Shown in pieces: positions 8,337-15,868 of a stretch of 64,000 bases of DNA. Where the stretch lies: NCBI RefSeq assembly GCF_004011505.1, contig NZ_SAUN01000001.1:3162001-3226000 (forward strand), given 5' to 3'. How positions within the stretch are numbered: position 1 is the first letter of the stretch; each line of letters starts with the position of its first letter. The position numbers and the translations under genes are program-made. The DNA comes from Nonomuraea polychroma. GTDB taxonomy: Bacteria > Actinomycetota > Actinomycetes > Streptosporangiales > Streptosporangiaceae. Under the pieces are notes generated by a model. The model was not told the DNA's origin, searched no databases, and saw only the letters and a program-made list of their open reading frames with translations.

Positions 8337-9476
8337 ATGGCAACCACATCGTGCGACGTAGCCATCGTCGGCGCCGGGCTCGGCGGCTGCTTCCTGGCCT
8401 TACTCCTGGGCCGGCGCGGCCGGCGCGTCGTCGTCATCGAGCAGGGACCCTCCATCCCCAGCGCCGGCGCCGACTTCCTCAAACCCCCGGGCCTGCGGGT
8501 GCTCGCCCGCCACGGGCTGGCGAACCTCGTCGAACGCCATGGCCTCCGACGCGACATCATCCGCTACTACCACGACGGCGAACCGATCAAGGAGTGCCGC
8601 TTCCCCGACGGCGGCTTCCTCATCCGCCCCTACAAGGAGCTGGTCGAGCTCATCTACGCGAGCTGCGCGATGGAGGGCGTCGAGTTCTGGTTCGACGCCG
8701 ACATCGACGACATCGCGGTCGGCGACGACCGGGTCGAGGAGCTCACCCTCTCCGACGGGCGGCGGCTGCGGGCCGACGTCGTCATCGGCGCCGACGGCAC
8801 GAAGTCCGCCGTGCGCCAGGCGCTCGGCATCGAGCAGGTCACCATGCCGTACGAGCGGCTGCTGATGCGGGTGGCCACCGTGCCGCTGACCGCCAGCGTC
8901 GCCCAGCTCAACCGGCTGTACTTCAGCTCCGACGGCTGGCTGGCCTACCTCTACCCGCTCAACAGGGACCAGGCCAGGGTGTTCGTCGGCCTGCCCCCCG
9001 AGGACGACAAGGAGATCTTCCAGGACGGCATCCCCGCTCTGATCGACGAGCTCAAGAAGTTCGTCACCGACAGCTCCGACGCCTTCAACGCGCTCCAGCC
9101 CGCCAAGTGGCAGCTGATCAAGGTCTCGTCGCTGCGGGTGTCGGCGTACCACAAGGGCAACGCCGTCCTGCTCGGCTCGGCCGCGTTCGCCTGCCACCCG
9201 ATGACGGGCATGGGCATGAGCTACACGCTGCACGACGCGGAGATCCTCGCCGACGTCATCAGCGCGGCAGGAGGCGACGCCGAGCTGCTGGACCGGCTGC
9301 TGTACGCCCGGTACGAGCCGCGCAGGCACGCGCACCGGCAGCTGATCGACTACGGCGACGCCCTGGCCGCGACCTTCCGCGACCGGGACGCGTACCTGGC
9401 CGCCTTCCGTCCGGACCTGCACGTCTACGGGGTGGCGGCCGCGCCGGCCGAGCTGCCGGTCCTGCAGCTCACCTGA
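8337..9476 (+). CDS. FAD-dependent aromatic-hydroxylase-type monooxygenase
   Basis: 379 aa, ATG 8337 with AAAGGG 8 nt upstream. The N-terminal Rossmann motif is VAIVGAGLGGCFLALLLGRR; the second FAD/NAD(P)H motif is ADVVIGADGTKSAVR (about residue 155); the third, normally GDAAHxxxPxxGxGxN, reads GSAAFACHPMTGMGMSY (about 280), so Asp contacting the ribityl chain is replaced by Ser and the His by Phe. The group (PHBH fold) hydroxylates aromatic or polyketide substrates with NAD(P)H and O2. Neighbours: exporter upstream, desaturase downstream after a 222-nt gap. Confidence 0.86.
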   Translation: MATTSCDVAIVGAGLGGCFLALLLGRRGRRVVVIEQGPSIPSAGADFLKPPGLRVLARHGLANLVERHGLRRDIIRYYHDGEPIKECRFPDGGFLIRPYKELVELIYASCAMEGVEFWFDADIDDIAVGDDRVEELTLSDGRRLRADVVIGADGTKSAVRQALGIEQVTMPYERLLMRVATVPLTASVAQLNRLYFSSDGWLAYLYPLNRDQARVFVGLPPEDDKEIFQDGIPALIDELKKFVTDSSDAFNALQPAKWQLIKVSSLRVSAYHKGNAVLLGSAAFACHPMTGMGMSYTLHDAEILADVISAAGGDAELLDRLLYARYEPRRHAHRQLIDYGDALAATFRDRDAYLAAFRPDLHVYGVAAAPAELPVLQLT

Positions 9477-9478
9477 GC

Positions 9479-9576
9479 CGGCGCCCCCGCCGCCCGCCAT
9501 TCCCGAACCCGGTGAGGTCGTCCAGTGCCACGCTGAGTGCGGTGGGCAGCCCGATCCCCAGGCGGCGGGGGCGCCG
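9479..9576. repeat. Long-range inverted repeat with 16-bp perfect arms
   Basis: Arms CGGCGCCCCCGCCGCC (9479-9494) and its exact reverse complement (9561-9576) enclose 66 nt. The right arm is followed by TTTC. It could be a terminator for the exporter/monooxygenase unit. Confidence 0.5.
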
Positions 9577-9588
9577 TTTCACGCCCAT

Positions 9589-9606
9589 GGTAGGGAACGC
9601 CCTACC
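9589..9606. promoter_or_regulatory. Dyad GGTAGGG-N4-CCCTACC upstream of the desaturase
   Basis: Perfect 7-bp arms separated by AACG, 93 nt before the desaturase start. Position and symmetry suggest an operator for a repressor of the desaturase gene, or a short hairpin; no regulator gene is adjacent. Confidence 0.4.
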
Positions 9607-9698
9607 ACAGAGACGGGTGACTGCCGGGCTTCGCATAGACTCCGGCCCAGCGATGCTGATGGGTATTCGCACGCGACTCACCAGCATCGGAGAGCAAT

Positions 9699-10754
9699 GT
9701 GACTGTAGTGGACACCTCCCGCGTCAGGGCACCGGGGGAGCGGGGGAGCGACTTCGCGAAGCTGTCGCGCCGCATCGCTCAGGCAGGGCTGCTCGACAAG
9801 CGTCCCGGCTACTACACGGCCAGGATCGGCCTCGTGGCGGGCCTGTTCGCCGGGAGTTGGGCGTTGTTCGCCGCAATCGGGGACTCCTGGTGGCAGGTGC
9901 CGGTCGCGGTGCTGCTGGCTGTCGCGTTCGCCCAGGTGACGCTGCTGGCCCACGACCTGGCGCACGGGCAGATCTCCCGGTCGCGGCGCACGTCCAGGAT
10001 GGCCGGGCTCCTGGTGGGCAATCTGGCCGTCGGGCTCAGCTACGGCTGGTGGATGGACAAGCACACGCGACACCACGCCAACCCGAACCACGAGGACCAC
10101 GACCCGGACGTCTCGCCCGAGGTGCTGGTCTGGTCGGAGAATCAGGCCGCGGGCGCGGGCAGGGTGGCCAAGATCATCGGCCGTTGGCAGGCGTTCCTGT
10201 TCTTCCCCCTGCTCACGCTGGAAGGGCTGAACCTGAAGGTCGCCAGCTTCCGCGCGCTGCGCCGCGAGTCGCTCAAGAACCGGAGGGTCGAAGGGCTGCT
10301 GCTGGTCGCGCACAACCTGGCCTACCTCGGCGCGGTGTTCCTGGTGCTCTCGCCCGGCAAGGCGCTGGTGTTCCTCGCCGTGCATCTGGCGGGCTACGGC
10401 GTCTACCTGGGGTGCACGTTCGCGCCCAACCACAAGGGGATGCCCGTGCTCACCGCCGAGGACGAGCTGGACTTCCTCCGCCGCCAGGTCCTGACCTCCA
10501 GGAACGTGCGCGGCGGCCGGCTGGTCACCACCGCGCTCGGCGGCCTGAACTACCAGATCGAGCACCACCTGTTCCCCAGCATGCCCACGGCGAACCTGCG
10601 CAAGGCGCAGCCCATCGTCAGCGACTACTGCCGGTCGATCGGCGTGGACTATGCCGAATGCGGCCTGTTCGCGTCCTGGGGGCAGGCCCTGCGCCACCTG
10701 CACGAGGTGGGCCGGCCGCTGCGAGCGGGAAGTCGCCGATCACAGGATTGGTAG
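9699..10754 (+). CDS. Membrane fatty acid desaturase
   Basis: 351 aa, GTG 9699 with GGAGAG just upstream. All three histidine boxes of the acyl-lipid/acyl-CoA desaturase superfamily are present: HDLAHG (about residue 87), HTRHH followed by NPNHEDHD (about 125), and QIEHHLFP (about 286). These hold the di-iron centre. Four or more hydrophobic segments flank them, so it is an integral membrane enzyme that introduces a double bond into a fatty acyl chain using O2. The regiospecificity cannot be read from the sequence. It may serve membrane fluidity or, given the oxidases upstream, tailoring of a product. Confidence 0.9.
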   Translation: MTVVDTSRVRAPGERGSDFAKLSRRIAQAGLLDKRPGYYTARIGLVAGLFAGSWALFAAIGDSWWQVPVAVLLAVAFAQVTLLAHDLAHGQISRSRRTSRMAGLLVGNLAVGLSYGWWMDKHTRHHANPNHEDHDPDVSPEVLVWSENQAAGAGRVAKIIGRWQAFLFFPLLTLEGLNLKVASFRALRRESLKNRRVEGLLLVAHNLAYLGAVFLVLSPGKALVFLAVHLAGYGVYLGCTFAPNHKGMPVLTAEDELDFLRRQVLTSRNVRGGRLVTTALGGLNYQIEHHLFPSMPTANLRKAQPIVSDYCRSIGVDYAECGLFASWGQALRHLHEVGRPLRAGSRRSQDW

Positions 10755-10786
10755 GGTTACCGGAAAACAGGCTTAATAGGGCATGG

Positions 10787-11278
10787 GTGGGTCAGGTGGA
10801 GGTCGAGCAAACAGCATTGCCGGGCATCGGGCTGCGTCACGACTTCACCACCCGGGCCGGTCGGCGGGTAGGCGTCGTGTCTCACCGCACCGGCCGCCGG
10901 GACCTGGTGATCTACGACGAGGACGATCCCGACCGCGCCTGCCAGACGGTCACGCTGAACGACGAGGAGGCCGACGCCCTGGCCGAGCTGCTCGGCGCCC
11001 CGCGCATCGTGCAGCGGCTCAACGAGCTGCACCAGCAGGTCGAGGGCCTGGTCAGCGTGCAGCTGCCGATCCCAGCAGACTCCCCGTACGCGGGACGCCC
11101 CATGGGAGAGGCCCGCGTGCGCACCCGCACCGGCGCCTCCATCGTGGCCGTCGTGCGCGCTGGCCGGGTGGTCGCCAGCCCCGGGCCCGATTTCGTGTTC
11201 CAGGCAGGCGACGTCGTGGTCGTCGTGGGCAGCCAGGACAGCACCGCCGAGGTGGCCGACATCCTGGCGCGAGGGTAG
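10787..11278 (+). CDS. Cation/proton antiporter regulatory subunit (KhtT-like, TrkA-C domain)
   Basis: 163 aa from GTG 10787; GTG 10796 is an alternative. The N-terminal part (EVEQTALPGIGLRHDF, AGRRVGVVSHRTGRRDL) and the C-terminal RCK_C/TrkA-C part (GRPMGEARVRTRTGASIVAVVR to FQAGDVVVVVGSQ) match the soluble regulatory subunits paired with CPA2 antiporters such as KhtTU. TrkA-C binds a nucleotide or ion and gates the antiporter. The antiporter gene follows 9 nt after the stop, supporting a two-subunit system. Confidence 0.88.
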   Translation: MGQVEVEQTALPGIGLRHDFTTRAGRRVGVVSHRTGRRDLVIYDEDDPDRACQTVTLNDEEADALAELLGAPRIVQRLNELHQQVEGLVSVQLPIPADSPYAGRPMGEARVRTRTGASIVAVVRAGRVVASPGPDFVFQAGDVVVVVGSQDSTAEVADILARG

Positions 11279-11287
11279 GGCCGCGGA

Positions 11288-12448
11288 TTGCACGAAACCG
11301 CGGTCCTTTTCCTCGAATTCGGTGCTGTCCTTCTCGGCCTGGGTGTGCTCGGCGCCCTGGCCCTGCGCATCGGCATCTCTCCCATCCCGCTCTATCTGAT
11401 CGCCGGCCTGGCGTTCGGCACCGGCGGCGTGCTGCCGCTGGCGACCAGCGAGGAGTTCATCTCCGTCGGCGCCGAGCTCGGCGTGGTGTTGCTGCTGCTG
11501 ACGCTGGGCCTGGAGTACAACGCCGACGAGCTGGTGACCAGCCTGACCGGCAATGCCCGCGCGGGCATCGTCGACCTGGTGCTCAACGCCGCGCCCGGCG
11601 CGATCTGCGCGCTGCTGCTGGGCTGGGGACCGGTCGCGGCCGTGGCCATGGCGGGCGTCACCTACGCCACCTCCTCCGGCATCGCCGCCAAGGTGCTGAC
11701 CGACCTGGGATGGATCGGCAACAGGGAGACGCCGACGGTGCTGTCACTGCTGGTGTTCGAGGACCTGACGATGGCGATCTACCTGCCGGTGCTGACGACC
11801 GTGCTGGCCGGGCTGAGCCTGGTGAGCGGGGCGATCTCCGTCGGCATCGCGCTGGCCACCGTGACCGTGGTGCTGGTCGTGGCGCTGCGGTTCGGGCGGT
11901 TCATCGAGGCGTTCGTGTCCAGCCCGAGCTCCGAGGTGCTGCTGCTCAAGGTGGTCGGGCTCGCCCTGCTGGTGGCGGGGCTGGCGCAGCAACTGCAGGT
12001 GTCGGCGGCGGTGGGCGCGTTCCTGGTGGGGATCGCGCTGTCCGGGGAGCTGGCCGAGGGCGCGCAGGCGCTGCTGGCGCCGCTGCGGGACCTGTTCGCG
12101 GCGGTGTTCTTCGTGTTCTTCGGGCTCCAGACCGATCCGGCGAAGATCCTGCCGGTGGCGGGCCTGGCGGCGCTGCTGGCGCTGGTGAGCATGGTGACCA
12201 AGCTCCTCACCGGCGTGTACGCGGCCCGGCGGGCCGGCATCGCCAAGGCCGGGCAGGCGCGGGCGGGCATCGCGCTCATCCCGCGCGGCGAGTTCAACAT
12301 CGTGATCGCCGGTCTGGCGGTGGGCGCGGGCGCTCATCCCGACCTGGGGGCGCTGGCGGCGGCGTACGTGCTCATCCTGGCGGCGTTCGGCCCGCTCGCC
12401 GCCAAGCTCGTGCAACCATTCATCACGGCCATCGCCAAGCGGGCCTGA
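11288..12448 (+). CDS. CPA2-family monovalent cation/H+ antiporter (KhtU/KefB-like)
   Basis: 386 aa, TTG start 9 nt after the regulatory gene. About 12 hydrophobic segments. Typical CPA2 features are LGLEYNADEL (TM3 end), the FEDLTMAIYLPVL segment carrying an Asp in the membrane where the ion-binding DD/QD pair of the family lies, and IPRGEFNIVIAGLAVGAG near the C-terminus. It lacks the C-terminal RCK domain of KefB/KefC, which is consistent with the separate regulatory subunit encoded just upstream. Likely exports K+ (or Na+) in exchange for protons. Confidence 0.9.
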   Translation: MHETAVLFLEFGAVLLGLGVLGALALRIGISPIPLYLIAGLAFGTGGVLPLATSEEFISVGAELGVVLLLLTLGLEYNADELVTSLTGNARAGIVDLVLNAAPGAICALLLGWGPVAAVAMAGVTYATSSGIAAKVLTDLGWIGNRETPTVLSLLVFEDLTMAIYLPVLTTVLAGLSLVSGAISVGIALATVTVVLVVALRFGRFIEAFVSSPSSEVLLLKVVGLALLVAGLAQQLQVSAAVGAFLVGIALSGELAEGAQALLAPLRDLFAAVFFVFFGLQTDPAKILPVAGLAALLALVSMVTKLLTGVYAARRAGIAKAGQARAGIALIPRGEFNIVIAGLAVGAGAHPDLGALAAAYVLILAAFGPLAAKLVQPFITAIAKRA

Positions 12449-12465
12449 ACCGACAGCTTGTTCGC

Positions 12466-12603
12466 ATGGCCGACAGGAGACCTGTCTTCCCCATCGAGCG
12501 CACGATCGGCGCCGCCGACTGGGACGATCCCCTGGAGCTCACCGGCGAGAGCTACCGGCGGGTCCTGTTCCAGGACGTGTACGTCATTCGCTCTCCGGCC
12601 TGA
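12466..12603 (+). pseudogene. Truncated paralogue of the pentapeptide-repeat gene at 15869-16480
   Basis: 45 codons. After the start it reads RRPVFPIERTIGAADWDD, nearly identical to the N-terminus of the intact gene (RRPTFPTERTIGAADWDD), and the similarity also includes the bases TGTTCGCATGG around the start codon. It ends abruptly after LFQDV, where the IscB-type element begins; the stop codon TGA (12601-12603) lies inside the element's left hairpin. The rest of the pentapeptide gene is not found beyond the element. Confidence 0.8.
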
Positions 12604-12715
12604 GAGGCCGGGGCCTGTCCCACAGAGCCGGGGCAGGCCGGAGTGACCAGACCCAGCCACCACCGAAAGGGGGGTGACCTTGGTGGCTGCCCGACATGGT
12701 CGAGGGGAGACCCCC
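12595..12715 (+). ncRNA. Probable omegaRNA/HEARO RNA of the IscB element
   Basis: Several stable helices in a row directly before iscB remnants: the end hairpin (12595-12611); a 10-bp stem 12612-12621 with 12630-12639 (one G-U); a perfect 9-bp stem 12654-12662 (CAGCCACCA) with 12681-12689 closing an inner CC-GAAA-GG tetraloop hairpin (12663-12670); and GGGG-AGA-CCCC (12704-12714). IscB nucleases use a guide RNA encoded immediately 5' of the gene (HEARO RNA). Assignment rests on position and structure, not on a covariance search. Confidence 0.5.
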
Positions 12716-13128
12716 GTGCGGGCGATCCACGTGGAGACCGTACGGTTCGACCCCGTCCAGCCCCGCTCTCGCGGCGGCTCCGATCGGATCAGCAATCTGA
12801 CCGTGGCGTGCGTGCCGTGCACCCAGGCCAAGAACAGCACGCCGGTCACCGACTTCCTGGCCAGCCAACCCGCGGTTCTGACTCGGGTGCCGGCCCAGTC
12901 CAAAGCACCACTGCGGGACGCCGCCGCCGTCAACGCCACCCGCTGGGCACTCTACGAGGCGTTGACAGCGATCGGCCTGCCCGTCCGCTGCGGCAGCGGC
13001 AGCCGTACGAAAGGGAACCGCCACCGCACTGGGGCCCCCAAGTCCCACACTCTGGACGCGCTCCACGTGGGCGAGCCGACGGCTACGCCTACACGATCAA
13101 GCAGGAAGAACGTCGGCGAGTATCCTGA
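12674..13128 (+). pseudogene. iscB remnant (RuvC/HNH nuclease with internal deletions and a frameshift)
   Basis: Recognisable pieces in order: PVRAIHVETVRFD (RuvC-II with its Glu), then directly PRSRGGSDRISNLTVACVPC (second half of the HNH domain, first half with the CxxC and Asp-His lost), DAAAVNATRWALYEAL and GSRTKGNRHR, KSHTLDAL (RuvC-III with His and Asp), then, in another frame, ADGYAYTIKQEE, the usual IscB C-terminus, ending at 13128. The N-terminal PLMP/RuvC-I/bridge-helix part is missing, as is the segment between RuvC-III and the tail. At least three internal deletions therefore separate the blocks. It cannot encode an active nuclease. Confidence 0.75.
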
Positions 13129-13308
13129 TGGAGGCTCACCCAGCGGCAAACCGCGTGTCCCTCTCCCCCTACGTGGAAGTTTGTTTCCTGGCCGGCCTGA
13201 AGGCCGGGGTATCCGCGGAGAGGTCCGACGGCGGAACTAGTGTCGAGGTCCGTGCGGCGGTGCCGCGGCTGGCCAGGGCGGGTGCGGTGGTGGCAGGAGG
13301 GCCGGTGG

Positions 13309-14298
13309 TCAGCGGCCGTCGAGCAAGTGGACGGCGTCGCCGTAGATGCCGGGGCTACGGTCGACCTCCTCCACGAAGTCTCGCGGGAAGCCCAGCTCGA
13401 ACTCCACCGCCGACTCCAGCTGCCGCACCGCCTCCTCGGGCAGCGCGAGCCCCGCCGCCCCCAGGTTGTCCTTGAGCTGCTCGGCACTGCTGGCCCCCAC
13501 GATCGGGTGCACGCCCCGCCGCAGCACCCACGCCAGCGCGACCTGCGACGCCGTGACACCCAGCTCCCCGGCGACCTCCACCACCGCCCGCGCCGCGGCC
13601 AGCTCGCGCTCGCCGAGCGAGGCGGGCGACACCCGCGAGGCCGGCGCCCCGGGGTCGTTGTACCGGCCGGACAACACGCCCCGCTCGAGCGTCCCCCAGG
13701 CCGCCACGCTCATCCCGAACGCCTCCGCCATCGGCAGCAGCTCGCGCTCCACGTCCCGCCGCAGCAGGCTGTAGGGCACCTGCAGCCCCGCGAACGGTGT
13801 CCACCCCCGGAACTCGGCGACCGTGTTGGCTCGGCTGACCAGCCACGCCGGGGCATCCGATATGCCGACATAGAGCACTTTGCCCGAGCGGACCACGTCG
13901 TCCAGCGCCCGCATCGTCTCCTCGACCGGGGTGTGCCGGTCCCACACGTGCACCCAGTAGAGGTCGATGTAGTCGGTGCGCAGCCGCCGCAGGCTCTGCT
14001 CCAGCGTCAGCACCAGGTTCTTGCGGTGGTTGCCTGCCGCGTTGAGATCGGTGCGGTCACGGGTGCCGGTGTACTTGCTGGCCAGCACGTAACGATCGCG
14101 CCGCCCCTGCAGCAGCTCGCCGACGATGCTCTCGCTGTCTCCGTACATCGAGGCCGTGTCGACCATGTTGCCACCCGCGTCGGCGTACGCGTCGAGAATG
14201 CGCCGGACCTCCGGCGACGCCGAGCGGAAGGTCATCGCGCCGAGGAACAGCTCCGAGACCCGCAGCCCGGTACGGCCGAGCAGCCGGTAACGCATCAC
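13309..14298 (-). CDS. Aldo/keto reductase
   Basis: 329 aa. The start is GTG 14298 or the adjacent ATG 14295; a GGAGGAG ribosome site lies just upstream. Residues of the AKR tetrad are visible: Asp and Tyr in MVDTASMYGDSE (about 45-53), Lys in VLASKYTG (about 75), His in DLYWVHVWD (about 117). The cofactor-binding part is GMSVAAWGTLERGVLSGRY and GASSAEQL near the C-terminus. NADPH-dependent oxidoreductase of the AKR YakC/tas-like group; substrate unknown. Eighteen nt separate it from the FMN-reductase gene upstream, so the two form an operon. Confidence 0.9.
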   Translation of the reverse strand: MMRYRLLGRTGLRVSELFLGAMTFRSASPEVRRILDAYADAGGNMVDTASMYGDSESIVGELLQGRRDRYVLASKYTGTRDRTDLNAAGNHRKNLVLTLEQSLRRLRTDYIDLYWVHVWDRHTPVEETMRALDDVVRSGKVLYVGISDAPAWLVSRANTVAEFRGWTPFAGLQVPYSLLRRDVERELLPMAEAFGMSVAAWGTLERGVLSGRYNDPGAPASRVSPASLGERELAAARAVVEVAGELGVTASQVALAWVLRRGVHPIVGASSAEQLKDNLGAAGLALPEEAVRQLESAVEFELGFPRDFVEEVDRSPGIYGDAVHLLDGR

Positions 14299-14316
14299 GT
14301 CAACTCCTCCAGAGGG

Positions 14317-14910
14317 TCAGGCCCGGTACGGCGTGGCCAGGCGGGCTTCGTGCAGCACCGTGCTCCACCAGCCGAGCTGGTCCAGCATGGCCTTGGCCGC
14401 GCCGTCCGGCCCTTCAGGATCCATGAGCCGGCCCTCGGCGTCGAACCGGGTCCAGTGCTGGTCGAGGCTGATCCAGTTGCGGATGGTGACGGCGTGCATC
14501 TCGCAGAAGATCTGCCGCAGGTGCTCGGCCGCGCGCACGCCGCCGCCGTAGCCGCCGTAGGACACCAGCGCGACCGGCTTGGCCTGCCACTGGACGGGGT
14601 GCCAGTCGATGAGGTGCTTGAGCGAGGCGGGGAGGCTGTGGTTGTACTCCGGCGTCACCACCACGTACGCGTCCGCCTGTTCCAGCCGCGCGGCCAGCCG
14701 CCTGAGGTCCCCGGGACGGCCGCGCACGTCCACGAGTTGCTCTAGGGTGCCGGGCAGCTCCAGCGGCAGCGGCGTGTCCGCCAGGTCGACGACGTCGACG
14801 TCGAACAGGCCGTGCTGTCGCGCGTGTTCGGTGAACCACCTCGTGATCGTGGGGCCGAAACGGCCTTCGCGAACGCTGCCGGTGATCACCGCGAGTTTCA
14901 TGTTCGTCAT
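14317..14910 (-). CDS. NADPH-dependent FMN reductase family protein
   Basis: 197 aa from ATG 14910 (a second ATG at 14901 is possible). Flavodoxin-like fold: MKLAVITGSVREGRFGPTI is the FMN phosphate-binding loop, YVVVTPEYNHSLPASLKHLIDW is the family signature around residue 85-105, and PVALVSYGGYGGGVRA the third flavin loop. Such proteins reduce FMN, quinones or azo compounds with NAD(P)H. Divergent from the XRE regulator at 15011, which probably controls it and the aldo/keto reductase behind it. Confidence 0.9.
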   Translation of the reverse strand: MTNMKLAVITGSVREGRFGPTITRWFTEHARQHGLFDVDVVDLADTPLPLELPGTLEQLVDVRGRPGDLRRLAARLEQADAYVVVTPEYNHSLPASLKHLIDWHPVQWQAKPVALVSYGGYGGGVRAAEHLRQIFCEMHAVTIRNWISLDQHWTRFDAEGRLMDPEGPDGAAKAMLDQLGWWSTVLHEARLATPYRA

Positions 14911-14997
14911 GGGTCCAACCTGCTGCGGTTCGCGCCGCTGAGGAAGGCCGGGTGGAGACTGGCCCTGGCAGGGCCACGATAGGGCGCGGCGGCCCTC

Positions 14998-15003
14998 GTA
15001 CAC
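14998..15003 (+). promoter_or_regulatory. -10 element of the MmyB-type regulator gene (leaderless start)
   Basis: TACACT ends 7 nt before GTG 15011 and no ribosome site is present, which suggests that transcription starts at the start codon. Confidence 0.4.
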
Positions 15004-15010
15004 TCGGGGC

Positions 15011-15868
15011 GTGAGTGACAACGAGCTGGGTGCCTTTCTGCGGGCCCGACGCGAGGCATGCAAGCCCGCCGACGTCGGGCTGCCCGACGGCGCCCGCCGA
15101 CGCACGCCGGGGCTGCGCAGGTCGGAGCTGGCCACCGTGGCGGGGCTGAGCGTCGAATACCTGACCAGGCTGGAGCAGGGCCGCGACCGCAACCCGTCCA
15201 TGCAGGTGCTCACCGCCCTCGCCGACGCCCTTCGCATGACGCCGGAGGAGCGGATCCATCTCCGCTCTCTGAACAAGGTCGCCAGCGGCGCCATCGGACT
15301 GTGCCCCTCGGTCTACGAGGGCCCGGCACGCACGGTGCGGTCCACCGTGCGTGCCGTGCTCGACCGGCTGGAGCCCGCGCCCGCCGCCGTGGTCAACCTG
15401 CTGAGCGAGGTGGTGGCCCGCACGAGCGGCTACGAGCGGCTCTTCGGCCCCGTCGGCCTGCTGGACGGCGACCCGCCCAGCATGATCAAGTACGTGTTCG
15501 CCGACACGCGCGCCAGGACCGCCTTCCCGGACTGGGATCGGGTGGCCGACGAGTACGCCGCCGCCCTGCGCCTGGAGGTCGCCCAGGGCGACGAGTACGC
15601 CGCCGAGCTCGTCTCCGAGCTGTCGTTCGCGGCGGGCGAGCCCTTCGCAGAGCGGCTGTCGGGGCCGCCCGAGCCGCCGCGCATGGCCGCCGTGGAGCGG
15701 CTCGCGCACCCGCAGGCCGGGCAGCTGCGGCTGGCCCGCGAGGTGCTCGACCTCGACGGCGGCGAGCAGCGGCTGCTCGTCTACCTGCCGGCCGACGCGG
15801 CCACCTCGGCCGCCCTCGACCGCCTCACCGGCCGCCACCCGGGCGCACTGAAAGCCGTCACCGCCTAG
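15011..15868 (+). CDS. XRE-type regulator with MmyB-like ligand-binding domain
   Basis: 285 aa. Residues 1-75 form a helix-turn-helix of the XRE type (LRRSELATVAGLSVEYLTRLEQGR, split across the recognition helix). The remainder is the MmyB-like PAS-fold domain with MIKYVFADTRARTAFPDWDR in the middle and LLVYLPADAATSAALDRL at the end. Proteins of this group are usually divergent from a short-chain or flavin oxidoreductase gene that they control, exactly as here with the FMN reductase. It is convergent with the pentapeptide gene; the two stop codons abut with no spacer. Confidence 0.9.
   Translation: MSDNELGAFLRARREACKPADVGLPDGARRRTPGLRRSELATVAGLSVEYLTRLEQGRDRNPSMQVLTALADALRMTPEERIHLRSLNKVASGAIGLCPSVYEGPARTVRSTVRAVLDRLEPAPAAVVNLLSEVVARTSGYERLFGPVGLLDGDPPSMIKYVFADTRARTAFPDWDRVADEYAAALRLEVAQGDEYAAELVSELSFAAGEPFAERLSGPPEPPRMAAVERLAHPQAGQLRLAREVLDLDGGEQRLLVYLPADAATSAALDRLTGRHPGALKAVTA

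Larger units (their letters stand above)
12584..13225 (+). mobile_element. Degenerate IS200/IS605-type IscB element
   Basis: Limits are approximate. Two near-identical hairpins in the same orientation mark the ends: CCGGCC-TGAGA-GGCCGG (12595-12611) and CCGGCC-TGAA-GGCCGG (13192-13207), as expected for subterminal hairpins recognised by a TnpA (Y1) transposase. Between them lie a structured RNA region and multiply deleted iscB. The right hairpin is followed by GGTATCCGCGG, similar to right ends of actinobacterial IS605-family elements as I recall them. No tnpA is present, so it would need a transposase in trans. It looks dead. Confidence 0.65.

Noticed and set aside
9469..9687. 72-codon frame on the minus strand between monooxygenase and desaturase genes
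   Set aside because: Overlaps the long inverted repeat, no ribosome site and no recognisable sequence.
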